Part shown: one piece after another, positions 16,909-27,534 of the stretch
Layout of the letters: every line of letters starts with the position of its first letter
How positions within the stretch are numbered: position 1 is the first letter of the stretch
Source of the DNA: Thiobacillus denitrificans
GTDB lineage: Bacteria; Pseudomonadota; Gammaproteobacteria; Burkholderiales; Thiobacillaceae
Assembly: GCA_020723405.1 (NCBI GenBank)
Contig: DYIY01000013.1
Coordinates: forward strand, 1 to 64,000
Direction: 5' to 3'
DNA: 64,000 bases
The notes under the pieces: model-generated
Told to the model about the DNA's origin: nothing
Databases searched by the model: none
Seen by the model: only the letters and a program-made list of their open reading frames with translations
Translations under genes and position numbers: made by a program

Positions 16909-17514
16909 TCAGCGCGCCAGCCACCAGGCCACGGCCGCCGCCCAACCCAGCAGGACCAGGGCTGCCAGGGGCCGGGAACCGGCAATGGCTTCCCCCGGCT
17001 GTCCCGTCTTGCGCCCGGTGAACATGGCCCGCACCAGGTTTTCCCCATGGGCGAGACTGCCGGTGACGACGCCGGCCACATGGAGCAACACCACCAGCAA
17101 CATGCCATTGGCCAGAACCTCGTGGGCTTCCTCCAGCCACTCCCCCCCGGCCTCCTGGTATACCGCCCAGCCGCTGGCTGCGGTCAGCAGGCCCAGGCCC
17201 AGCAGAGCCAGGATGGCCCACCCCCCGGGGGCGTTGTGGCCGGTGCTGTGGAGCGGTTGGCGGTTGAGCAGGGCGGCGAGTTCGAGCAGCACGGCGCGGG
17301 GCCCCCGGATAAAACTGGTGAAGCGGGCATGATGGGTGCCGATCACGCCCCAGGCAAGACGGAACAGCACCACACCCGCCACGGTGCCTCCGGCGAAGGC
17401 GTGGACCAGGCGCCATTCCTCGCTGTCGCCGGTAAGCCAGGCCAGGGCGAAGGCCCCGGCCAGAAGCCAGTGGCCGATGCGCACCGGCCAGTCCCAGACC
17501 AGGATGGTTTGCAT
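16909..17514 (-). CDS. Cytochrome b561-type membrane cytochrome
   Basis: This 201-residue integral membrane protein belongs to the bacterial cytochrome b561 / Ni-Fe hydrogenase b-type family. Four helices carry candidate heme-ligating histidines: H15 (RIGHWLLA), H38 (LVHAFAGG), H130 (EAHEVLANG) and H144 (LLHVAGV). Such proteins oxidise quinol and pass electrons to periplasmic c-type cytochromes. It lies between the diheme cytochrome (2-bp gap) and the response regulator (3-bp gap), matching the known association of b-type cytochromes with DHC and SHP genes. Confidence 0.9.
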   Translation of the reverse strand: MQTILVWDWPVRIGHWLLAGAFALAWLTGDSEEWRLVHAFAGGTVAGVVLFRLAWGVIGTHHARFTSFIRGPRAVLLELAALLNRQPLHSTGHNAPGGWAILALLGLGLLTAASGWAVYQEAGGEWLEEAHEVLANGMLLVVLLHVAGVVTGSLAHGENLVRAMFTGRKTGQPGEAIAGSRPLAALVLLGWAAAVAWWLAR

Positions 17515-17516
17515 GA

Positions 17517-17996
17517 TCAGTCATCCTCCCAGGGCCGGCCCGAGGGCATGACGATCTCCCGTTCCCGGTAGCTGCCCTCCGCCGCCCGGGTGTGACAGGC
17601 GCCGCAGTTGGCAGGACTCTTCACCTTGGCGTGGCGCCAGTCGGCCCTGGATACCTCGTGGTGGGTGCGGGTGAACCAGGTGCTGGCGGTGAGGCGTGGC
17701 AGGCCGCCGGGCTCGGCTGGCGTGCCTTTGACCGAGCCGGCATGGCTTACCAGATAGGCTTCGATGGCCTGCCGGGTCTTGTCGTCCAGGCTGGCGTCGT
17801 CGCCGTAATGTTTGTCCAGGCGGCCCATGACCTGGCGCCAGTCCCCGGCGGACAGCAGACTGGCGGGGAAGGCTACGTGGCAACTGGCGCACTCGGCCTT
17901 GTAGGCCGGCGGCGCCTTGCCCGGATCCGTCAGGCGATCGGCCTGGACCGAGGTGGTCAGGAACAGGCTGGTGAGGAGAAGGATAGGGGTTTTCAT
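17517..17996 (-). CDS. Periplasmic diheme cytochrome c (DHC type)
   Basis: The 159-residue product has a signal peptide (cleavage near VQA/D, residue 19) and two heme c motifs, CASCH (36-40) and CGACH (131-135), matching the diheme cytochrome c family found with SHP. The C-terminal end GSYREREIVMPSGRPWEDD is a typical family tail. DHC is the proposed electron donor to the SHP heme protein. The start at 17996 lies 1 bp after the SHP-gene stop; the longer upstream reading would run through that gene in another frame. Confidence 0.93.
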   Translation of the reverse strand: MKTPILLLTSLFLTTSVQADRLTDPGKAPPAYKAECASCHVAFPASLLSAGDWRQVMGRLDKHYGDDASLDDKTRQAIEAYLVSHAGSVKGTPAEPGGLPRLTASTWFTRTHHEVSRADWRHAKVKSPANCGACHTRAAEGSYREREIVMPSGRPWEDD

Positions 17997-17997
17997 C

Positions 17998-18402
17998 TCA
18001 GCGTCCTCCCATGACGAAAGCGACGAAATCGGCCTTTTCCCCAGCCAGGCACTCCCGGCCCACCACTTCCTTGCAGTTGCGGCGGAACCACTTCTCCACC
18101 TTGGCCGGGTCGGTGAAGCGTTCGGCGTTGGTCGCCGGGGCCAGTGGCTGGATGGATTTTCCGGTGACCGCATGGCGGCCCGCCTGGGACGGGCTGTCTG
18201 TGTGGCAGGCGACGCAGGCCGGCATCTTCTCCGAGACGTTGAAGCGGTGGGCGAAGAACGCGCCGCCCCGCTGGGCGGAGGGCTGGAAGCCCGGAGTTTG
18301 TCGGGCTGCGTCGGCCCGATAGGCGGCCAGCATGTCGCCGGGGCTTTCCGCCTGGGCCGTGGCGGCCCAGCAGGCGGCAAGCAGAAGGGGCAGGTATTTC
18401 AT
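17998..18402 (-). CDS. SHP-like monoheme cytochrome c (DUF1924)
   Basis: This 134-residue periplasmic protein has a signal peptide (AQA/ES, residues 1-18) and a single heme motif CVACH (63-67). It matches DUF1924, the family of the sphaeroides heme protein (SHP), an unusual cytochrome c able to bind oxygen because an asparagine is the distal ligand. LAPATNAERF puts N92 in the place expected for that asparagine, and C110/C118 could form the family disulfide; both are inferences. It heads an operon with DHC, cytochrome b and a two-component system, the arrangement described for SHP. Confidence 0.88.
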   Translation of the reverse strand: MKYLPLLLAACWAATAQAESPGDMLAAYRADAARQTPGFQPSAQRGGAFFAHRFNVSEKMPACVACHTDSPSQAGRHAVTGKSIQPLAPATNAERFTDPAKVEKWFRRNCKEVVGRECLAGEKADFVAFVMGGR

Positions 18403-18446
18403 GACGGACTCCCGTGGTGAATGACGAGGCCAGTCTGGGGGGTGAA

Positions 18447-18484
18447 GCTTAGGGCTGGCTTAGTGGAGGCTTAAGGAAAGCTTA
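18447..18484 (-). promoter_or_regulatory. Array of four TAAGC half-sites at 11-bp period (QseB/PmrA-like operator)
   Basis: GCTTA occurs on the plus strand at 18447, 18458, 18469 and 18480, exactly 11 bp apart, which reads as four TAAGC direct repeats towards the SHP gene. The array ends 45 bp before the SHP start codon, a position suited to activation by the response regulator encoded in the same operon. The assignment to that regulator is inferred from the spacing typical of the family. Confidence 0.7.
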
Positions 18485-18778
18485 TGGGTAGAGGCAGGCT
18501 GGGCCCGATTTTCCGATTGGTTAGCGGGGTATTCGGGCCAGGGCCGCAAATCGCCCAAAAGTCGCTCAAAACAGTTCATTTTCAATCAATCACTTAGGGC
18601 GAGCGACTTGAGAGCCGTCAAGCCAGATACTTCCTTGATTGGGGGCCGTTGATGTCATTCCATTGAAGGGAATTGAAGATAAAATACCCCCCAGTCCAGA
18701 AACATACCGGACACCTCCCCTGAGCCATTCAAGCTTCAGGGAAGTGAACAACAACTTCATTCACAGGGAATACCAGTC
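18485..18778. other. Intergenic region between divergent SHP operon and autotransporter gene
   Basis: This region is visibly more A+T-rich than its surroundings and has no open frame I would accept. It should contain the autotransporter promoter; several imperfect hexamers (for example TTGATT at 18635 and TAAAAT at 18680) are present but none pairs with good spacing. An AGGGA ribosome site lies about 10 bases before the ATG at 18779. Confidence 0.5.
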
Positions 18779-20788
18779 ATGCCCAGCACACATACGGCCC
18801 GCAAATCGGGCTTTGTCCTTATCCCCATATTCGTCGGGCTCGCAGCCCCCTTGTCCTGCCTTGCGGATGACGCTTTTCTGCCCCTGGGTGGATTTGATGG
18901 CAGCTGGGTCAAGGATGTGACCGCTGACGGCAGCGTTGCAGTCGGCGGAAGTGGCGGACAACTCGTTTTCTGGGAAGCGGGGGAATCCAGGGTCATCCCC
19001 GGGTTGGAGGGTATGACCGGGGGGGGCTTGGCTATTTCTCCGGAAGGTGCCGCAGTCGTTGGGTATACCTACATCTCCGGCAACTCCGGAGACCGCCATC
19101 CTTTCCTGTGGTTAAACGGTTCAGTGACAGATCTGGGGACACTCGGCGGTTCTGATGCAGTGGCAGTCGGCGTTTCCGCCAACGGGAGCGTGGTCGTGGG
19201 CAGCAGCGACCTGGATGGGGATCAGGCCAGGCATGCATTTCTTTGGACACGGGGTGAGATGACGGATCTGGGTGCCCTTGGTGGTTTCCAGAGTTTTGCC
19301 GAAGACGTGTCGGATTCCGGCAAGGTTGTGGTGGGCTGGATCGATCTGGATGACGATGGAACCCATCACGCCTTTCGCTGGACAGAGGCCACCGGCATGG
19401 TCGATCTCGGCGCCATGGCCGGAGGCACCTTCAGCAGGGCATACGCGACTTCGGCGGATGGCAGCGTGGTGGTCGGGGCCGCCAACCAGCCGGGAAACCT
19501 GTTTGCTGATCACGCATTCCGCTGGTCCGGCAATGTCTTTACGGACCTGGGCACCCTGGGAGGTACGTCCAGTCGTGCCCTCGGGGTTTCCGGTGATGGC
19601 CTCGTTGTGGTTGGCGTTGCCGACAATGCCAGCAACGACTACCGAGCCTTCCGCTGGACCCAGGCTGGTGGCATGCAGGACGTGGCGGATTGGCTGGCCG
19701 ATGCCGGGGTGTCCGTTCCGGCCGGTTGGGTGCTGGAAACCGCAGAAGGGGTCAACGCCAATGGCAGCGTTCTGGTGGGGTCCGCTTCTTCGAACTTTTC
19801 CGACCAGTACACTGCCTGGCTGGCCCGAGTCGGGTCGACCGAGAGCGGTTTGCTGACCAATATCCCTGTGTATAACGCGTCGGTCGTGGAGTCGGGATCT
19901 CGGGGTGTCACGGCCGGCGTGGCCCTGCCCAGCCTGGCCCTGTTCGGCGCCCATCATCGTTCCCTCCTGGATAGCGGACTCGTGCGCCGGGAAGGCGGAG
20001 CCTGCGGCTGGGCCACAATGGATGCCGCCGGGGACAATCACACCGATACCCGTGCAGAAGTCCTTGAAGCAGGGGCCTGCATGGATGTGGGGCCCTTCCG
20101 ATTCGGTCTTGGCGTGGGCCAGGACTGGGCACGCCAGGACTGGACCCTGGGCGGTGGCGCGAACATGGACGGCCAGCACTTGGTTGCGGAAGCGGACTAC
20201 GTGTTCTCGTCCAGCCTGGAGGGCAGCCTCCTTGGCTATTACGGCAGGTTCGACACGGACATGCGCCGCCATTACATGAACGGCGCCGTCGTCGATGGGT
20301 CCAGCGGGAAACCCGATGCGGAATCCCTTGCCCTGCGACTCCGCCTGGACTGGAAGGACGTGGCCCGCCTGGGTGGCTTTGGCCTGTCGCCCTACGCGGC
20401 CTACACCTGGTCCCGCACGGAACAGGACGCCTATACGGAGACCGGCGGTGGCTTCCCCGCAACGTTTGGCGCCACCCGATGGACCGTCAACGATCTACGC
20501 GTCGGGGCTACGGCGGCGCGGAAGCTGGATGCCATGACGGACCTGCGCCTGGGCCTGGAACTCGCCCACCGCTTCGAGGGCAGCACCAACGGGGTGAACG
20601 GATCGGTGATCGGCCTGTGGGACTTCTCGCTGCCCGGCCAGGACGTGAAACAGAACTGGGTACGCCTGCTGCTGGACGTGGACAACCGTGTGTCGGACAA
20701 CCTCTTGCTGACCCTGGGCGGATCGGCCGCAAGCGAAGGCGGGGATGCCTCCTGGGCGTTGACCGCAGGTTTACGCGCCACGTTCTGA
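18779..20788 (+). CDS. HAF-repeat autotransporter (secreted beta-propeller-like passenger)
   Basis: The 669-residue product has a signal peptide (about residues 1-29), a passenger of five or more HAF repeats between residues about 90 and 310, and an autotransporter beta-barrel of about 270 residues at the C-terminus ending in GLRATF, the expected terminal aromatic residue. Each HAF repeat pairs HAF-LW/RW with DLGTLGG and SADGSVVVG-like strands and is thought to form propeller blades. The barrel should insert in the outer membrane and expose the passenger. It appears monocistronic. Codon use looks slightly less GC-biased than in the neighbours, possibly reflecting acquisition. Confidence 0.88.
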   Translation: MPSTHTARKSGFVLIPIFVGLAAPLSCLADDAFLPLGGFDGSWVKDVTADGSVAVGGSGGQLVFWEAGESRVIPGLEGMTGGGLAISPEGAAVVGYTYISGNSGDRHPFLWLNGSVTDLGTLGGSDAVAVGVSANGSVVVGSSDLDGDQARHAFLWTRGEMTDLGALGGFQSFAEDVSDSGKVVVGWIDLDDDGTHHAFRWTEATGMVDLGAMAGGTFSRAYATSADGSVVVGAANQPGNLFADHAFRWSGNVFTDLGTLGGTSSRALGVSGDGLVVVGVADNASNDYRAFRWTQAGGMQDVADWLADAGVSVPAGWVLETAEGVNANGSVLVGSASSNFSDQYTAWLARVGSTESGLLTNIPVYNASVVESGSRGVTAGVALPSLALFGAHHRSLLDSGLVRREGGACGWATMDAAGDNHTDTRAEVLEAGACMDVGPFRFGLGVGQDWARQDWTLGGGANMDGQHLVAEADYVFSSSLEGSLLGYYGRFDTDMRRHYMNGAVVDGSSGKPDAESLALRLRLDWKDVARLGGFGLSPYAAYTWSRTEQDAYTETGGGFPATFGATRWTVNDLRVGATAARKLDAMTDLRLGLELAHRFEGSTNGVNGSVIGLWDFSLPGQDVKQNWVRLLLDVDNRVSDNLLLTLGGSAASEGGDASWALTAGLRATF

Positions 20789-20879
20789 GGGGAAATTCAT
20801 CGGGGGGGAAGGGGGTTTGCCGTCTTGCCGGGGTAAACCCGGAATAATCGAGCCCCTTCCTGTCCCGCCGGAGATTTCC

Positions 20880-21332
20880 ATGGGTTTGACCCGCAGGTCC
20901 CTTCTGGGGGCCGCAGTACCTTCATCCCTTCTCGCCGTGGCCGGGGCGGCCGGTTTGCTGCGCCCGGGGCCGGTCCATGCGGCCAGTTCCCTGAGCCGCA
21001 TGCTGGCGGACCTGCGCAGTTCAAACCCGCCCCTGTCCGACGGTCTGATGCTCCAGGCCCCCGACATCGCCGAGGACGGCGCCAGCGTCTTCATCACCTG
21101 CGACTGCCGTTTGCCCGAGGTGGATGCCCTGGTCTTCTTCGTGGACCGCAATCCCCAACCCCTGGTGGCGGCGTTTCACCTGGCGCCGGAAGTGGAGCCC
21201 CATATTCAGTTCCGTCTCAAGGTGGCGGAATCGGCCAACGTGTGGGTCATGGCCCGCAGCCAGGGGCGTTTCGTGAAGACAGCCAAAGCCGTGAAGGTGA
21301 CCCGGGGCGGCTGCGGACTGGGTATCAACTGA
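20880..21332 (+). CDS. Orphan SoxY-like sulfur carrier protein with Tat signal
   Basis: This 150-residue protein begins with a twin-arginine signal (MGLTRRSLLGAA) and continues with a SoxY-type immunoglobulin-like domain. The C-terminal region holds GGCG, whose cysteine is the swinging substrate carrier in SoxY, but four further residues (LGIN) follow where classical SoxY ends at or just after GGCG. No SoxZ or other sox gene is in the window. The internal CDC (near residue 73) is unusual. It may be a thiosulfate-oxidation carrier working with a SoxZ encoded elsewhere, or a repurposed homologue. The start at 20880 fits the Tat motif; the upstream reading is not plausible. Confidence 0.8.
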   Translation: MGLTRRSLLGAAVPSSLLAVAGAAGLLRPGPVHAASSLSRMLADLRSSNPPLSDGLMLQAPDIAEDGASVFITCDCRLPEVDALVFFVDRNPQPLVAAFHLAPEVEPHIQFRLKVAESANVWVMARSQGRFVKTAKAVKVTRGGCGLGIN

Positions 21333-21338
21333 GTCGCG

Positions 21339-21806
21339 ATGATCGGCTTGCTGCAACGGGTGCTGGAAGCTTCGGTGATGGTGGAAGGCCGGGTTGTTGG
21401 CGCCATCGGCCCCGGGCTTCTGGTGCTGGTGGGGGTCGAGAAAGGGGATGCTGAAACCCAGGCGGACCGCTTGTTGGAAAGGTTGCTGGGCTATCGGGTG
21501 TTCGCCGACGACGCCGGTCGCATGAACCGCAGCCTGGCCGAGGTGGGGGGTGGTCTCCTGCTGGTGTCCCAGTTCACCCTGGCGGCGGACACCGACAAGG
21601 GCACCCGGCCCAGCTTTTCCTCGGCAGCCTCGCCCGACACAGGGAGGCACCTGTTCGAGCACCTGGTGGCGCGGGATCGGGATTGCCATGCCCCGGTGGC
21701 GATCGGGGAGTATGGCGCCCACATGCGGGTGGCCCTGGTGAACGATGGGCCGGTCACCTTCCGCCTGCGGGTCCGGCCGCCGTCATCCACCTCTCTATTG
21801 GACTGA
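21339..21806 (+). CDS. dtd: D-aminoacyl-tRNA deacylase
   Basis: Dtd frees tRNA from D-amino acids (and from misattached glycine), protecting translation. The 155-residue sequence carries both signatures: [17 protein letters not shown] around residue 77, containing the SQFTL active-site motif, and NDGPVTF near the C-terminus, the cross-subunit GP loop. In most species the N-terminus reads M(K/R)-x-hhQRV, seen here as [13 protein letters not shown]. It lies 6 bp after the SoxY-like gene and may be co-transcribed with it. Length and motifs are normal. Confidence 0.96.
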   Translation: MIGLLQRVLEASVMVEGRVVGAIGPGLLVLVGVEKGDAETQADRLLERLLGYRVFADDAGRMNRSLAEVGGGLLLVSQFTLAADTDKGTRPSFSSAASPDTGRHLFEHLVARDRDCHAPVAIGEYGAHMRVALVNDGPVTFRLRVRPPSSTSLLD

Positions 21807-21868
21807 GGGGAACGATGGGTGGCGGGATGGTATCTTTCACCTTTCATCCCCCCTATCCCAAGCGCCAT

Positions 21869-22213
21869 ATGGAACACGGTTCCCAGCCAGAGAAACTGGA
21901 TTCCCTGAAAACCCTCACCACGGTGATCTACGCCCTGTATGCCGCCACCTTCATTTCCGGCATCACGGCCATCGTCGCCATCGTCATGAATTACGTGAAG
22001 AAGGAAGAGGTGGCCGGCACCTTCCTGGAAAGCCACTTCCGCTGGCAGATCCGCACCTTCTGGTTCGGCCTGCTGTGGGGGATGATCGGCTTCGTCACGT
22101 TCATCATCCTGGTGGGCTGGCTGGTGCTGGCGGCCAACACCGTGTGGCTGATCTACCGCATCGTCAAGGGGTGGCTGAACTTGAACGACGGCAAGCCCAT
22201 GTACGGGGGGTGA
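21869..22213 (+). CDS. DUF4870-like small membrane protein
   Basis: The 114-residue product has three predicted membrane segments (YALYAATFISGITAIVAIVM, TFWFGLLWGMIGFVTFIILV and LVLAANTVWLIYRIV, about residues 18-38, 65-85 and 86-100). HFRWQIRTFW and the ending NLNDGKPMYGG are typical of the DUF4870/COG3671 group. Function is unknown. The start at 21869 (MEHGSQPEKL) was chosen over upstream codons because it opens the conserved region. A bidirectional terminator follows immediately. Confidence 0.82.
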   Translation: MEHGSQPEKLDSLKTLTTVIYALYAATFISGITAIVAIVMNYVKKEEVAGTFLESHFRWQIRTFWFGLLWGMIGFVTFIILVGWLVLAANTVWLIYRIVKGWLNLNDGKPMYGG

Positions 22214-22216
22214 AAC

Positions 22217-22247
22217 GGAAACGGGCCGCCCAGGGCGGCCCGTTTCC
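22217..22247. terminator. Bidirectional hairpin between DUF4870-like gene and sodB
   Basis: ggaaacgggccgcc (22217-22230) pairs with ggcggcccgtttcc (22234-22247) in a perfect 14-bp stem with a 3-nt loop. It lies 3 bp after the DUF4870-like stop and 33 bp after the convergent sodB stop, so it probably ends both transcripts. The T run is short (cgtttccctt). Confidence 0.75.
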
Positions 22248-22280
22248 CTTGCCGGGCGCCCGGGGGCGCCCCGTTTCCGC

Positions 22281-22865
22281 TCAGCCGAAATTGGCCTGGG
22301 CGAAGTCCCAGTTCACCAGGCTGTTGAGAAAGGTCTCGACGAACTTGGGCCGCAGGTTGCGGTAGTCGATGTAGTAGGCGTGTTCCCAGACGTCCACGCA
22401 GAGCAGGGGGGTGTCGCCGGTGGTCAGAGGGGTGCCGGCGGCGCCCATGTTGACGATGTCCACGGAACCGTCGGCCTTCTTCACCAGCCAGGTCCAGCCG
22501 GAACCGAAGTTGCCCACGGCGCTGGTCTGGAAGGCCTTCTTGAACTCGTCCAGGGAACCCCACTTGGCGTTGATGGCGTCGGCCAGGGCACCGCTGGGGG
22601 CGCCGCCGCCGTTGGGCTTCATGCAGGACCAGAAAAAGGTGTGGTTGGAGACCTGGGCAGCGTTGTTGTAGATGCCGCCGGCGGGGGCGGTCTTGACGAT
22701 CTCTTCCAGGGACTTGTCTTCAAAGGCGGTGCCCTTGATGAGGTTGTTCAGGTTGGTGACGTAGGCCTGGTGGTGCTTGGCGTAGTGGTAGTCGAAGGTT
22801 TCCGCGCTCATGTGGGGCGCCAGGGCGTCCTTGGCATAGGGCAGGGGGGGCAGTTGGTGTTCCAT
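22281..22865 (-). CDS. sodB: Superoxide dismutase, Fe type
   Basis: SodB converts superoxide to oxygen and hydrogen peroxide in the cytoplasm. At 194 residues the enzyme has the normal FeSOD length. The metal ligands H27, H75, D158 and H162 are all present (DVWEHAYYIDYRN holds the last two). Residues NNAAQVSNHTFFWSCM are typical of iron-selective enzymes. It is monocistronic, with a GGAGAG ribosome site before the ATG and a shared terminator after it. Confidence 0.97.
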   Translation of the reverse strand: MEHQLPPLPYAKDALAPHMSAETFDYHYAKHHQAYVTNLNNLIKGTAFEDKSLEEIVKTAPAGGIYNNAAQVSNHTFFWSCMKPNGGGAPSGALADAINAKWGSLDEFKKAFQTSAVGNFGSGWTWLVKKADGSVDIVNMGAAGTPLTTGDTPLLCVDVWEHAYYIDYRNLRPKFVETFLNSLVNWDFAQANFG

Positions 22866-22961
22866 GCTGATCTCTCCGTTGTTGAGGTGTGTCTTGAAGC
22901 CAGACGGCAGGATTTTACGGGCCCCCCGGGGGGCGGGGCAATGGTTGACTGAAATTATCAG

Positions 22962-23465
22962 CTATTGCGACAACGGGGTCGCATTTGCCCGTTCGGCGGG
23001 CAGGGACATGCGCAGGGTGTTGTCGGCCTGTTCCAGGCGCAGGTGACGCAGGGCGTTCATGCCCAGCAGGGCGCCGCCGGCCAGGTCGGGCAGCACGGCC
23101 ACTGCCACCTGTTCCAGGCGGAAGGGGCCGAAATCCAGGGTGGCGGCCCGGGCAGTGCAGCCTTCCACGGTGCCGTTGGCGGTGCTGAAGGTGGAGGCCA
23201 CCCGGCATTCCAGGCCCAGGCGCCGGGCCTCGGCGCCGGTGACCGAAACGGTGCTGGCGCCGGTGTCGATGAGGAACTGAACCGGGCCGCCCTGGATGGC
23301 CCCGTCGATGTGGTAGTGGCCGTCCCGGGCACGGGTCAGTTCCACGCTGTCGGCGCCCACCACCTGGATGGGCGGGCGTTCCTGGCGCAGGAAGAACAGG
23401 TAGAGGACGAGCCCCACGGCGAGCCAGAAGCCCACCAGCAGGAAGGTCTTGCCTGTGCGGCCCAA
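22962..23465 (-). CDS. Membrane-anchored retropepsin-like aspartic protease
   Basis: The 167-residue product resembles the TIGR02281/clan AA family. It has one N-terminal membrane helix (about 7-26) and a periplasmic domain with the single-lobe aspartic protease motif FLIDTGAST (D67) followed by a late hydrophobic-glycine strand GGALLGMNAL. Such proteins act as homodimers, like retroviral proteases. Its stop lies 6 bp from the downstream reading direction of the CmpX-like gene, so both are probably in one transcript. Substrates are unknown. The absence of other domains is normal. Confidence 0.85.
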   Translation of the reverse strand: MGRTGKTFLLVGFWLAVGLVLYLFFLRQERPPIQVVGADSVELTRARDGHYHIDGAIQGGPVQFLIDTGASTVSVTGAEARRLGLECRVASTFSTANGTVEGCTARAATLDFGPFRLEQVAVAVLPDLAGGALLGMNALRHLRLEQADNTLRMSLPAERANATPLSQ

Positions 23466-23471
23466 GGGGGA

Positions 23472-24149
23472 TCAGTCCCGGCCGGACTTCTTGGCCATGG
23501 CCTTGTCGATGACCCGGGCGGCCCAGTCCTTGGCACCCAGGCCGAAGGCGATGGCGAAGGCCAGGCCCACGGCGCCGAAGGCGATGATGAAGGCGGCGGT
23601 GAGCAGTTCGTTGGCGATCTGCAGTTGCTCCATGGCCATGAAGAAGACGAAGACCATCATGGCGTACTCGGAGAAGGTGGACACCGTCAGGGCGCCTTCG
23701 AATTCCACGTTGTTCAACCAGGCGAACACCAGCCGGTTGATGAAGCGGGCCAGGATGGTGCCGAACACCAGCACCAGGATGGCGACGATGACGTTGGGGA
23801 TGTAGAGCAGCACCTTGTTGAACAGGTCCGCCACCATCTGCAGGCCCAGGGAGTCGGCCACGGTGACGATGACCATGAGGATGGTCAGCCAGTACACCAG
23901 GTTGCCCAGCACCGAGGCCACGGAGACTTCCAGCTCGGCGTGCTTCATGAAGGATTCCAGGCCGGATTTCTCGGTGGCCCGGTCGAACTTGAGCAGGGTG
24001 AGCAGACGCATGATGCCGCTGCGCGCCAGCTTGGCCAGGATCCAGCCCAGCACGAGGAAGATGACGGCCAGCAGCAGCTTGGGCAGGAAGGCGGCCAATT
24101 GGGTGCCGAAGGCGGTAAGCGAGGTGACGAAAAGATCGATCTGTTCCAT
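23472..24149 (-). CDS. CmpX/MscS-like conserved TM-helix membrane protein
   Basis: This 225-residue inner-membrane protein contains about five transmembrane helices and two TM_helix-type repeats (for example LPKLLLAVIFLVLGWILA and YIPNVIVAILVLVFGTILA). It resembles CmpX, a mechanosensitive-channel relative without the MscS beta domain. The start at 24149 (MEQIDLF) was chosen because GGAG lies 6 bp upstream; a start eight codons earlier is possible. It is followed after 6 bp by the aspartic protease gene. CmpX has been linked to envelope stress and c-di-GMP in pseudomonads; the role here is inferred. Confidence 0.85.
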   Translation of the reverse strand: MEQIDLFVTSLTAFGTQLAAFLPKLLLAVIFLVLGWILAKLARSGIMRLLTLLKFDRATEKSGLESFMKHAELEVSVASVLGNLVYWLTILMVIVTVADSLGLQMVADLFNKVLLYIPNVIVAILVLVFGTILARFINRLVFAWLNNVEFEGALTVSTFSEYAMMVFVFFMAMEQLQIANELLTAAFIIAFGAVGLAFAIAFGLGAKDWAARVIDKAMAKKSGRD

Positions 24150-24198
24150 GAGGGACTCCACGGGGAGTGGCAAGTAGTCGAAGTATAAGGGGGCCGTC

Positions 24199-26687
<2,489 letters not shown>

Positions 26688-26688
26688 G

Positions 26689-27036
26689 TCATTCCCCGAA
26701 GAAGGCGCCGTAGTTCTCTTCGCTGAAGCCCACCTGGTACTGGCCGTCCCGGTCCAGGATGGGGCGCTTGATGACGCTGGAGTGGGTCTTCATCACCGCC
26801 AGGGCGCTGGCCGCATCCTTCACGGCGGCTTTCTCGGCGTCGTCCAGCTTGCGCCAGGTGGGGCCGTTGCGGTTCACCAGGGCTTCCCAGCCCAGGTGCT
26901 TCATGAGGGACTTCATGACGGCGTCGGGCACGCCCTGTTTCTTGAAATCGTGGAATTCGTAGGGGATATCCCGGGCTTCCAGCCAGGCCCGGGCCTTCTT
27001 GACGGTGGTGCAGTTGGGGATGCCGTACAGTTTCAT
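26689..27036 (-). CDS. ArsC/Spx-like reductase family protein (YffB type)
   Basis: This 115-residue thioredoxin-fold protein belongs to the ArsC/Spx/YffB group. C9 in GIPNCTTVKKARAWL is the conserved cysteine; the CXXC of Spx is absent. The motif VIKRPILDRDG near residue 95 corresponds to the conserved cis-proline region (RP). YffB proteins are thought to be glutathione-dependent thiol reductases. A GAGGAG ribosome site precedes the ATG at 27036. It is the first gene of the YffB-DUF302-dapE-prmB transcript. Confidence 0.9.
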   Translation of the reverse strand: MKLYGIPNCTTVKKARAWLEARDIPYEFHDFKKQGVPDAVMKSLMKHLGWEALVNRNGPTWRKLDDAEKAAVKDAASALAVMKTHSSVIKRPILDRDGQYQVGFSEENYGAFFGE

Positions 27037-27081
27037 GGCAAACTCCTCGTGACGAAAAACGCGCCATTCTAACCGCCTGCC

Positions 27082-27534
27082 ATGACTCCCGCTTTCCTGG
27101 TTCGACCCGCCCGCTGGGCCGAGGACGCAGCGGCCATCGCCCGGGTGCGGCGGGCCGTGTTCATCACCGAGCAGGGGGTGCCGGAAGACCTGGAATGGGA
27201 GGCCATGGATCCGGACTGCCTGTGGTTCGTGGCCGCTGAAGCTGCCACTGCTCCGACCGGGGATTTGCTGGGCGTCTGCCGCCTCACCCCCCGGGGGCGG
27301 GTGGGGCGCATGGCGGTCCTGGCGCCCTGGCGCCGCCAGGGCCTGGGCAGCGCCCTGCTGGAAGCGGCCCTGGCGGCGGCCCGGGCCCGGGGCCAGAGCC
27401 GGGTGGAACTGTCCGCCCAGACCCGCGCCGTGGGGTTCTACGCCCGCCACGGCTTCGTGGCCCGGGGCCCGGAGTATGACGACGCGGGCATTCCCCATCG
27501 CACCATGATCCTTGATTGGAAAGACCACCCATGA
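27082..27534 (+). CDS. GNAT family N-acetyltransferase
   Basis: This 150-residue protein shows the GNAT fold. The acetyl-CoA pyrophosphate loop is seen as [14 protein letters not shown] (Q/RxxGxG/A, about residues 88-100), and [20 protein letters not shown] forms the later strand and helix typical of ElaA/YjdJ-like members. It overlaps ispF by 4 bp (ATGA), so translation is coupled, but this reflects operon packing rather than a shared pathway. The substrate is unknown. Confidence 0.9.
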   Translation: MTPAFLVRPARWAEDAAAIARVRRAVFITEQGVPEDLEWEAMDPDCLWFVAAEAATAPTGDLLGVCRLTPRGRVGRMAVLAPWRRQGLGSALLEAALAAARARGQSRVELSAQTRAVGFYARHGFVARGPEYDDAGIPHRTMILDWKDHP

